Positions 22,187 to 32,508 of a stretch of 64,000 nucleotides of DNA are shown here, piece after piece. Under the pieces are notes generated by a model. The model was not told the DNA's origin and did not search any database. It was given only the letters and a program-made list of their open reading frames with translations. Position numbers and translations under genes: made by a program. This DNA is from Leucogyrophana mollusca (Eukaryota > Basidiomycota > Agaricomycetes > Boletales): assembly GCA_021014945.1 (NCBI GenBank), contig MU266348.1, forward strand, positions 62,001-126,000, written 5' to 3'. Each line of letters opens with the position of its first letter. The stretch's first letter is position 1.

Positions 22187-24872
22187 ATGCTCATTCGCCT
22201 CCTCCCAACGTCCTTGCACCCGACCATATTATATACAATCTCCTTCCCGACCCAAGTCCCCAATCTCCCCCTCCCGCCCGCTTGGTCCGCCCAGCTACAT
22301 CTTCTTACGTCTGTTTGGCATCTTGAGCCTCCGTCGAATATCCACGCGCTCGACAAGTCGGCCTGGCTCGTTGCGGTAGTGCATGAGGTTCTCTTCGATT
22401 TACCTTCGAAGGCGGTTGGCATCAATTTTGTCGACGGGCTCTCCCTGAGGATGGCTATGCCTGATGACTGCGCGCGAATGCTGGAGGGTGTGGTGGAAGA
22501 TGTGAAAAATTGTGATTCCGAGGAAGAGGGTAGCGAGAGGGGCGGGAGTGTTTGTCCAAGTGCCGGTAGTTGCAGCGAGGATACCAGCTCTACTCCCAAG
22601 CCAGCCAAACCTACACGACATAAAAAGCAGCGCTCATTGCTTTTTTCTCTAATTGCGCAAGTTTTCCTTTCATTCCCGTGGATGTATATCTACTGATCTC
22701 GAAAACAGCTCCCTTGTCCCGCGCGCTCTCCCTCCAGCTCCACCTCCCACACCCACAACACCCACCTTCGCTCCGCCACCGCCTCTCCCTCAAATGCCCA
22801 TCCCACCCCGTCCAGACGCGCGGTATCTCCGCCAGCGAGCGCGTGCGACCCTAGTGGACGCTTGGCGTTTGCATGTCTTGTCTGCCCTCGCAGAGCATGC
22901 ACCCGCGGCTGGGTACGCCGAATGGGCATTGCGCAGCTTAGAAAGAACCGTGAGGTCCCAAGTGCGCGCGTTCAGAGAGGCCGAGCACTCCAGGAATGCG
23001 CCTCAAAACGAAGGTAGGAATGCTCTAGACTTGGGCGACCGTGACCGAGAACTAGAACGGAGGTGGCGCGCCCCATCGCCTTTTCCCGAGCGTGCGGATG
23101 AGTGGGGCGTCAGACGCAGTAGTGAATCTGACATCGAGCTTGATGCATTTGAGTTCGAACTCGCAGGGGAGAGCATTTTACATGAGAGCCTGGGCTTCGC
23201 AAGTGACGACTTCCTGGGATTCCGTGACGACAGCTACGTATTTGACAGTGAGGATGAAGCCGACAAAGACGACGAGAGTCGCCAGCGCCGCCTTGACACA
23301 TTGATGGAGATTGAAGCAGCAGACGACGGAGAAGACTCTGAGGAGTCGGAGGAGCTACGTACGCCTGAGGAGGGCGAGGTCTTGCCCTTACCGTGCCCTT
23401 CACCTTCCTCTTGCCCATCTGCTTCCTCGCAGTCTGCCCCTTCGTCCTCGCATGTGTCCCGTACGTCTTCTACTAGACCCCGTGCGCGCGCGCCAGTGAT
23501 CCCTCCCTCATCGCCCAAACCTGCACCCCAGTCCTCAGTCTGCTTAATTCCTCAATCTCGCCCCACTCACCGTCGTACTCCATCCCACGTTGCCAACCCA
23601 GTGGCTCCCCGTACGCACGTACCCACTCACCTCGCTCAGCTCACCACCCGCCTCCGTGATGCCCTCGTAATCGTGCGTTCACGAGCATGCCAGGAAGGGT
23701 GGGGTGCCATCCGTGGTTCTCAATCTGGATATGTGATGGACGAGTCAGAGAAGGTACTTGAGGATAGGGCTCGCAGGCGGGCTTGGAGTGCTGGTATACA
23801 GATTGCTGACGGTGCGCGAAAACACCCAAGTTTCGTTCGTGCGACTGGGAGGGTTCGAGTATGGGATGGATCACTTCCTTCACCTTCCCGCAACGGAGGC
23901 CCTGCTGTTCCACCTGGACTCGCCCCACCTCCCATGCACCTCCCGCTTCTTCCTCTGGGTCTGAGTCTCGGCCGGCCTATGCGCAGCTCACCGCTAGCGA
24001 GATTTGTGTACAGCATGGACGACATCGAAAACGAACTCAGCGCAGGGGAAGAAACCTGGCGATATGGCGCACTTGGAATGCGTCGTGGGGGTGGCGAATT
24101 TGGAGGCAAGAGGCCCGTACGAATGTCTGTGTCAGTCCAGCGTGAGCCGCAGAACACGAGACTGTTTCCTGTTACCGAGGAACCCGAGACCTTGGATGGC
24201 GGCAGCACGGATGAGGATTTCTACGAGCACGAGTATAGAAGGGTCAACTTCCCCGCTGATACCCCTTCCTCTCCTACTTCGCCGCCCTCGGATACCGACG
24301 AGCAAGAAGATGATCCATTCTTCTACTCGCCCTTTAGGACGCGGACGCGGACGACGAGTATGCATGTGCTTGGATCTACATCTCCGCCCCCTCTCCCGAT
24401 GTTCAGACCCTCCACGCCACCCCCATCATACCAGGCCTCGGTGGAGGGCAATGAAGGAGCCTCGAAGCTCGATGCGTCTGCCTTGCTCTTCCAGCCCCTC
24501 TCTTCTTTCCGCACGCCACCCCCTCCCGACACGCGTCCGCCTCTCGTTTCGAATCCTCCTTTCATCCCAAACAGACGCGCACGCGCAAATTCGCTTCCGT
24601 CTTCCGCTCCGTGCCAAGACCTGTCCCAGGCGTATGCCGCTCCCCCGCCCTCGTCCCCGCCGGGAAGCGAGGCGTGTTTCCCGAGCTCACCGCCCACGCC
24701 TACTTATGCACACGTGCAGGTTCCTGTGCCGATGTGCTCCCGGGGAGGGATGGAGGTAAAAAAGAAGGACGCCCAAATAGTTTTCGAACGTGGAGGCGAG
24801 GAGTTCACCCTTGGTATTGAGGTTGCACTCGGGCGGGCGGAGGAAGGGAGGGCAGTCCCCGTTGGGTGGTGA
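22187..24872 (+). CDS. Large Pro/Ser-rich hypothetical protein, two exons
   Basis: The N-terminal exon starts at ATG 22187 and has folded-looking sequence (LHLLTSVWHLEPPSNIHALD, AVGINFVDGLSLRMAM) followed by an acidic patch and KPTRHKKQRSLLFSLIAQ. A second frame, open to the stop at 24872, carries PRPDARYLRQRARATLVDAW, a helix-like segment (GYAEWALRSLERTVRSQVRAF), long acidic and Pro/Ser-rich stretches, and a basic end. The two halves resemble one type of long, disordered basidiomycete protein, so I join them. The junction is unsure. The canonical 50-bp intron 22661-22708 breaks the frame, while a 31-bp intron (about 22678-22708) keeps it. If they are separate, the second would start at ATG 22794. 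No enzymatic motif is visible. Confidence 0.6.
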
Positions 24873-26185
24873 TACGGCTTTGGGTCGTGAGTTTGATTAA
24901 TCATCCGCCGCAAGATATAGACCCCCGAATATCGTGATCTCTTAATTCTAATTCTTGCTTATTCGTTGTCCACCTGCTTTCGCGCTTGTTTTCTTTTTGC
25001 TTTTCGCTCTCTGTTCTACTACTGTGGGATCATTGATTACTAACTGGCGAGGCCAGAGCTGGTGAGTGCAACTACCGCCGATTGCTGTGTCGCACTCATT
25101 TTGATTTATGTCTTTCAGAAGTTCGCCTCACGACACTAGCTCCCGCTGCACCCTTCAGTTATCCCCACGCTATCAGTAAGCCCGAAAGCAACCTTTCATT
25201 CGCAAGCATCTACCACATAATAGACGTCATCACGCATGAGCCACAACCTCCATCCCTTTCTGCATTGTCCCCGTCACACCTTCCCTACATTCTTCTCCGT
25301 AACTTTGTTCTTTAAAACCCGCATCACATCCACATTGTCCCCTCAGCACTACGCATTCATACTTTCACCTTGCTGTCCATAAATTTTCATCTTCAGCCAT
25401 ACCTACCAAACTCACAGTTGCATTCGTCCCACACGTTTACCATCGGATAATATTACAGCTGTTCGCACAGGTGCCGATCGGCCATGTGCAATTCGAGTGG
25501 AATGACCTGGTGAGACGGATTCAGACCCCAATTGCAAGTTACCAATGCCTGTGTGACGAGAAGGATGAGTTTCGCCAATTAAATAATTAACCTCGGAGTA
25601 ATTCTATATTTATGTATACACAGTTAGCTAAGTGCTACATGTCATATCGGGTGATCTCGCTCAACCTACACAGTCACGTCTTACCTAGCCCCCGCCTTTT
25701 GCAAACAAAAGTACATGACTTACCCAGCAAGGTGACTCTCGTCACTATTACCAGTTGTGCGATTTCCCTCCCAACATCAGCTGGAACAATTCACATGCAT
25801 AATATTGGTGCAGGCAATCTGCCATCGACAGCAGCGATGAACCACTGAACTGGTGACCCCGGCAACATTGTATCCGATTCTCGCCTATTTGAAGGCCATT
25901 TACACAAGCCCGGAAGCACGGCATAGCATAGCAGGCTCTAGGCACCTGGTCGAGTGTACCCACAGGGACTCAAAGAGTGATGGAGCTGAGCCATAAGGTG
26001 CGCGGATTTCTAGTGGGTCGCCGATTTGTTAGGGTATAAAACTATTACATCGCCCGCCGTCCGTACAGCACGAGCCCTCGCACGAAGTTACAGCTTTCGA
26101 CGTCATTGTGTACAGTATCTAGGTGAGTAACTATAGGAAAGGATCTTGCGTCTGCGCATACCTTCTGACCTGCCGACAAAGCCAA
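24873..26185. other. Intergenic region, no gene supported
   Basis: About 1.3 kb of AT-richer sequence without a convincing coding frame. The right end carries the promoter of the gene at 26186, including a GGGTATAAAAC element at 26033-26041. Confidence 0.4.
26035..26040 (+). promoter_or_regulatory. TATA-like box of the secreted-protein gene at 26186
   Basis: TATAAA about 150 bp upstream of the start codon. A GTGAGTA motif near 26122 could start a 5'-UTR intron, which would account for the distance. Confidence 0.4.
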
Positions 26186-26681
26186 ATGGGGTTCAAGAGC
26201 GCTTTCGCTGCTTTCTTCCTTACATCCGCAGCCATAGCTGCCCCTAGTTCTGCCGGCAATAACTGCGAACTCACATACAAAAAGCCCACAAAACACGGCT
26301 ATGTCTTCGATGGCTACAGCGGAAAAGATTGCAACTATCTCAGCCCCGAACTCCCAAATACCACTTTTTGGGGAACTCTAGAAATCGGGGGTCCTATTAA
26401 ATGCCATAAATTCAACAGCAGCTTCAGTGGAGCTGAGCACAAGATGCAATCATTCGTATACAGGGTTAGCGAAAGTAAACACCCTTACTTGCTGCGTTTC
26501 TATACAGGGACCAACTGCACTGGCGACGGTAAGGTTTTCTTTGGCGAGTATATACACGTGCTTTGACTGTGTGCTAGGCTACCCACTCGATGGCGCCGAT
26601 TACGAGCCGGATACCTCGTCGATGAAGTCGAGTAGTAAGTGGCTGGGTTGGGGGTCTGTTGGTATTTACAGGCACCCGTAG
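26186..26681 (+). CDS. Small secreted protein, unrelated to the six-cysteine family
   Basis: Exon 1 (26186..26528) starts with a signal peptide (MGFKSAFAAFFLTSAAIA) and is followed by NNCELTYKKPTKHGYVFDGY, a repeated-looking pair of Cys segments (GKDCNYLSPELPN, GPIKCHKFNSSF) and FYTGTNCTGDG. N-glycosylation sequons are visible at NTT, NSS and NCT. A 49-bp intron (GTAAGG..GCTAG) leads to a second exon ending at 26681, giving 148 aa. The C-terminal end is unsure, because a further intron starting at AGTAGTAAGT would replace the last residues. It lies between members B and C of the six-cysteine family, but has different Cys spacing and only two exons. Function is unknown. Confidence 0.6.
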
Positions 26682-27909
26682 GTCGCGTGTTATGGACTCG
26701 CCAGCTTTACGCGTGTATCGACATTGCTTCATACATACGCCCTTACCTAACTGGAAGATTTCGCAGTAGGCCAGGTTGAACGAAGAACAACTGTCCTGCA
26801 ACTTTCGCCATCCAAGTAAATCCCCAGCCTCTCACCTAGATACACGGCGGTTCAACAACCAGTGCCAATGCCAGAATGGCGGGTACAGGGTGGCTGCTGT
26901 GGAGTTCCTTTGCGGCGAGTTCCCACATTATTCTAGGGTGGAATTGAATGCTCTCTCCAACTGCTGGTCTCGAAGTGTATGTCAACACTCGAGACGCTGA
27001 TTTGGAAATCCACGACGTTTGTCTGATGCAAGTGAGTGAATTTGAAAAGGCACCCGTCGTTGTCTGGGTATATCATATCCCATCTCACCAACTTTCCTCC
27101 AGACAGACGGGGGTAGCATCATGGCCGCGCTCGGCAGGAATCGTCGGACAGCCCTTGCCCTTCAATTATGCATGTGCCGCATGACCATGGGGATCCATAT
27201 ACTCGTCAGAAGACCAATAAAACGGTGCCCATATTCCTCAGATGAGAACTGCAAGCTGTGCGATGTCACCTTCTGGTAACGGCGGTACCGCCTCCGTATG
27301 TACTGTTACGGTCGAATCTTCAGATCCTTTGTTCTGGTAACTCTCCTATCGTCTTTCCGTTTGGTACGCTTCTACATTGCCTTCGTGCTATGATTGACCA
27401 TGCTTTTAGGTCACCCTAATTTATTTTTAACGGTGCTACTGGAAGACAGGTTCTCCAACAAATAGACCACTTGTATGGAATTCGTGCAGGGACGTTACTA
27501 ATACTAGAGGCCGACGTCCAACCACAGTGGAATAGTTTTCGCGCTGAGACCAAAAAACCATATTTACGGTCGGTGTGCGGTCGTTGGACTTTCTCTGCGC
27601 TAACACCTCTCCTTATAGTTGGATGATACATCGTTTTTGGGTTTTCACAGCCGGCACAAATACGTACTGCTACGGATGCCGTATGATACAACAACCTGAT
27701 CTTAAGCAGCTCCAATATCTAATCGGCTGCGTTTCAAATGTGCGCTACTATCTCTCCTTGGAGTACTGCTGATGAGTTTACGCATTCATGCTTACAGTGG
27801 GCTTGAAACACGGCCTCGGGCATCGGTATAAAGTCTGGACGAATGCTGCTCTCCAAGACCAACAGCCTAGACAAATTTTATAGCCTCTTCCCACTCTTCT
27901 AAGCCCAAG
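26682..27909. other. Spacer between secreted-protein genes
   Basis: About 1.2 kb with short open frames on both strands and several isolated splice-like signals, but no reading frame that I can assemble. A decayed gene copy is possible but not shown. Confidence 0.35.
27827..27833 (+). promoter_or_regulatory. TATA-like box of secreted-protein gene C
   Basis: GGTATAAAG, with TATAAAG starting at 27827, 83 bp before the start codon at 27910. It is the same nine bases as upstream of gene A. Confidence 0.55.
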
Positions 27910-28400
27910 ATGTTCTTCAAAGCTTCTCTTGTTTTCCTCATCGCTGCCGCGACGATTGGCACATACGCAGCTGAGTTGCAGTGGTATAACACACGTAGCT
28001 GCGACGGGTCTTCCATTATCGACCAGCGCAACATCGGGTGCGACACCTGTCAGAACTCGGGTGGTGGTGTGTCCCTCCTCGTCTCTGACACTTTATATAA
28101 TACTAAGATTTCCGGCAGAATATTACGCAGTTGGTGTGGTACGCACAAATGCTTCCGGTTCTCCTCGACCCGTTTTTGTCTGACATATTCCTAATCGTAG
28201 TCTGGCGTCACCGACAACCAGCAGCTCTCGTTCTATAACGAGCCGGACTGTACCACAAGTTCATTGGTTGGGCAGCACTATGGAAATGAGTGCAGCCTCG
28301 CCGTAAGTACTCGCTATTGCATCGCAAGGGCCCGATTTGCTGATGGTTTCCTCCACATCAGGGAGGGACCCCGCTGAAGTCGGTGTACATCGCCTGCTAA
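27910..28400 (+). CDS. Small secreted six-cysteine protein, family member C
   Basis: Four exons (27910..28066, 28119..28138, 28201..28302, 28362..28400) encode 105 aa. The signal peptide is MFFKASLVFLIAAATIGTYA-like. The mature chain begins ELQWYNTRSCDGSSIIDQRN and ends LKSVYIAC. Cysteine spacing (x12, x2, x28, x13, x14) and exon sizes 2-4 (20, 102, 39 nt) are the same as in members A and B, although the residues between differ much more. It lies on the opposite strand, 7 kb from B, which suggests an older duplication. Function is unknown; secretion is the only safe inference. Confidence 0.87.
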
Positions 28401-30173
28401 GTTAATCAGTGTAGCTGGGGTACTAACGTAGAGATGGTTGACAAAGATAAGGTTGCATCTCTGAGAGATGTGGGGTGATGTTATGGCGAGTTACGAGATT
28501 CTGCTGTCTATATCGGGGACGGACTTGGATGATTGAAAAGATTGAAAATGAAACTGTGTTTATTTACCGTGGACTGTAGCTACTTTCCTGCAGAGCATTT
28601 TCGTGGGCTGACACTCTGCCGAGAGAAGCCAGCGAAGCGCCAGCGACCGTTCTCATGGAAGGAAAGCGAGGTGCATAGAACAATCAACAAAACATTGGAT
28701 TCGGTGCACCATGAGCGCTTGAGCGCTAGCAGCTGTGAGGTGCCAGGGGGCATGGCCTCCAAGTCTATTTCAAATTCTAGCGCAGATTCCATTTGGTTGT
28801 GCGTGCGTTCACCCTGGCGTTGGGAAGTCATGGTGGTGTCGATTCCAGGGGAGTCAGAACCCGTGGCCCTGAGACAGCCCTTAGAATGGTGGCAGCTCGC
28901 AATAAAAGACAAGGTCTTGCATACGAAGCGGCAGGTGCGATTTGTCGAGGCGTCCACCTTTGAAGTACGATGGTATCTGGTCGCATCTGGACCGCTTGAC
29001 ACGGAACAGCGAAAGAAACGGTCATTGCTTGGTCTCCTACGGATCAACAGTCGAATAAGTTTCGAATGTTCTTTCGGCGGATGGGTGAGCTAAGTTAGTT
29101 CGGTCTCAGTGAGGCGGAAGGAGCATCATTTGAGCTCTTAAAGACCCTCTTAATTTTGTGTTCCGCTTTGTTTCTGCTCGAAGCTTCCACATTTCATTGT
29201 TCAGTTTCTAGACGCTTCGGTTCAACCTTTCTCGAGGCCCACGATCATGATGTGGGCGGGAGGCTAGGTTTGTTGCGGCCACCACTTGAGCTGAGCGCCC
29301 GGTCTGCCTTTTCATATTCCAGTGACTTTGATGTAACCACAGTGACCCCAAATCCGAGTCGTCGTCCTTCGAGCCCGAATCTGTTCAGATACTCCAGGTA
29401 CACCTCTAGTCCTTGAAGGTTTACCACGCCTTGGCAGCCTGGGCCTGCAGGGTGCCAGCAGGCTTCCTCGAGGCTCAGGTTAGATATGTTCACTCGTGTT
29501 TTCCGCCTTTTGGTCCACCATCAATCGGCCATCATACGATCAAAAGGCCGCCGGGTCTCTGGTATCTGAGATCTATATGAAGTTGCCTTCGCATCAAGCA
29601 GAGTCTACGATTTGAAGGCCTATCCGACTGCTGACTCGGAATCGGGCCACCTCAAATCCCAACTTGTCGCAACGGTGACCAAAGATGCAGATATCGGTAC
29701 GATTGCTGTTACTTGCCCAGGGCTAAATTCCATCTTGTTGGTAAAACCGAGGTCGTGGCCAACGCGTGTCTAGTTATCACTCATCACCTCTCCCATCTCG
29801 CGGTTCTCCTTCATTTGCGATAGTCAGCCGCCCTCATGATTGCCGGCCGCGATTCATTGCAGCCAGCCTCCCCCGGGGGTCCACCGGCCAGCCCCTGAGC
29901 TTCTCGCAGGTGCATGCCTCCTGGACCTTCTTCGCAGCAAGTTTCACGGACCTCCGCTTAGCACGCTTCCTGGCCTATCATCTCGCAGCACACTCATTGC
30001 ACACCCGCTGTACTTATACCCTTGCACTGGTTTGTTGTATCAGCAGATACTCATTCGTTCGACCTTTTTGACGACGCTCTCGAAGCTGCAGCTATTTATC
30101 CATTCGACTTCGTTCAACATTCACGAGGTACACCGAAAACCAGTAACCTAGCAACTGTTTACCACAGCCCACC
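28401..30173. other. Intergenic region, no gene supported
   Basis: About 1.8 kb. Long open frames overlap on both strands at 28533-29093 without recognisable protein or splice pattern. The right end is probably the promoter and 5' leader of the gene at 30174 (start context CCACCATGG). Confidence 0.4.
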
Positions 30174-32049
30174 ATGGATTTGTTACGCTTTCTGGGGTCG
30201 TCTAAGGAAAGTTTGAGCTCCACTGCTGATGCCAAGGGCAAGCAGCGAGAGCACTCTCAACCAGAGCTACCGGACGGTGGGAACCTCCAAGTTCTAGTGC
30301 AAACCAATGTTCAATCGTCCTCTTCTGCGCAACCTACCTCCACCCCTCCCGCCTCGTCGCATGCCACCAAGCCACCAGGCCTCCGAGTTTTAAATCATCC
30401 TTATCCTTATTGGCAACATCATGGGTCGTCCACATCCTCTCAGAGCAGCCTTGAGTCACCTGTCACGCCATCCAATGTCGCGTGGCTGAGTGGTGACACA
30501 CCAGGCAGCGCAGGAGCCTCTTCCTCTTCGCTTCCTTTAGCTCATGCACTCGGCAGGTCCGCGTCTACGTCATCTTCAACGCCAACACTATTGCCCTGTC
30601 ACTTTCCCCCACCACCAACTACCGCTCCTCCAACTGCCGCAACTTCGTCTCCTTCTCCGGTCCCGCCTCGACCGAAGCTTCTTCATCCCTCCAAGAGCGC
30701 CCACTCCCTCCGGGTCCCAATCCAAGAGTTCTTTGCGCAACAACTCTCGCCTATAGTCGAGCAAGACTACCTTTCTCCTGAGAAGCGGCCTGTCTCCCTG
30801 CCTTGTAGCTCTAATGCTGGAACATCGCCAACGAGGACCAGCGGTTCTGCATATATGATGACACCCATCAGTCCGGCCACGATTACGCCCACAAGTGCTG
30901 TACCTATGAGCCCCATCATGGTCACCGCGAGGACGACACCAACGACGCCCATAAGCCCTGCGCAAGGTATTCAAGGCCAATGGGCGAGGGCCAGACAGGA
31001 ATCACTATCTGATTCGCCCCGTTAGTGCCTATCCCCTTATCTCCAACCTAGATTACTGAGCAGTATCTGTTTGAAAAGGTCCATCACCTGTGTATTCGAC
31101 GTTCCTTTCCCGTCCGCTCAACCGTTCAATCAGTATGTCTTCGACTCGTACGCACCATTCCGGTGCATCCGCAACACCGCCTGTGATCCCTCCACTGGAC
31201 CTTCGCCCGGAGTTTCCTGGTCCATTCCAGTTACCGAGACCGCTGTCAGCGACATCGCGGGACACTGAAGATGACACATCATCTGCGCGTGCTGAGAGTT
31301 TTACAACGGCGCCAGCAGCTCGAGATAGCAGGTACTCGGCTCAGGGTCCTGAGCACGAGGCTGAACCCGAGCGAAATGCCAAGCTAGATGAACTCCCTAG
31401 GATACCCGAGCCTGCACATTGGCACGGGGCCCAGCGTCCACTTGCGCCTTCGCGATCGTCTTCATACCCTCCTTCCTACACGCACCCCCATGCACACGAG
31501 TTCCAACCTAATAAGTCCTTCGTTTCCGCCCCCAGCTTACGCTCGTTCCCATCCGCCTCGTCGTCATTCATTGACCGCCGTTTCGCGAGCTCTGAGCTTT
31601 ACCTATCCTCCAGGACAGACACAACATGTGCACGGGAAGCCGGGAAGAAATGGTCCTTAAGGAGAGGGAAGGCAGACACGGCCTGCATAATGTTTTGGGT
31701 TGGGTTCATCGCCCCGTGGTGCTGGCTCATAGGAGGGTGGCTCGTGAACGCCAACCAGAATGGGAACGTGGGGCGGGGAGGAAGTTTGTTGCCATTGTAC
31801 ACTGGGAAGGGCGTACAGAGTCGTGAGGCGTTGAGATCACACCCCTACAGCGGCTATCCTTTCATTGCGCCGTCCGCCGCAAGCTTAGCACCCCCGTCCT
31901 ATCATCGCTCTGTACTACAGCCAAAAACTCTTCGCCTAAAGGTGGCGAGCAGCCCATGGATACGGCGCTGCAGGCTTGCTGCGGGAGCAGGTGGTGTAGT
32001 GGTCGTGATTGCATTTGTAGTTGCCTTGCTTGTTGTTTCGAGGAGCTGA
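30174..32049 (+). CDS. Ser/Pro-rich protein with C-terminal membrane segments
   Basis: Two exons (30174..31020 and 31079..32049) with a 58-bp intron give 605 aa. The start context is strong (CACCATGGA). The first about 470 residues are Ser/Pro/Thr-rich and probably disordered, with SP/TP sites that kinases could use ([19 protein letters not shown]). Near the C-terminus a hydrophobic stretch rich in Trp ([20 protein letters not shown]) is followed by a loop and a second clear transmembrane helix ([20 protein letters not shown]) just before the end. The protein is therefore likely anchored in a membrane with a long cytoplasmic tail. No signal peptide is present and I do not recognise a family. 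It converges on the methyltransferase gene that ends at 32509. Confidence 0.8.
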
Positions 32050-32508
32050 GGAGAGGAATACACCTCTGAGATGGAAAAGAGCATGGACAACATCGATGGG
32101 TGCATCCTCTTGCCTGACACTCGTCCTGGGACTTGCTGTTGCATGCTGTTATTTTTATTGACAACACGGTAATTCGTTTATTATTCCAACTGTACTTCAT
32201 TCCGGTCGAGACAACGTACGCTTTGTCTCTGTACCAATAGCATTGATGGCTCTCGTTGCTCAGTGTGCACTCTCCAGCACTAGTTACGAAATGGGTTGAC
32301 TCCCTTGGCTCAAATGGACAACAAATTTGCCATGCCCGTAGCACCATAACCTGGTGATCATTAATAAACATTGCGATGCAAGGTGATGTGCGACAAACTG
32401 AATGATACATAGCGCAATTGTAGTGTGAATTAGCAATGACGAGAACAATGGAGGGTATGGAGATGACCAGACAGCCAATAAAATGACGAGGTGAATATAT
32501 CGAATGCT

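Noticed and set aside
22018..22608. Minus-strand frame of 196 codons
   Set aside because: Antisense to the first exon of the Pro/Ser-rich gene, which has better protein character and start; the minus frame has no recognisable motif.
28533..29093. Overlapping open frames on both strands (186 and 155 codons)
   Set aside because: Neither shows a domain, a signal peptide or conserved-looking composition; cannot choose between them.
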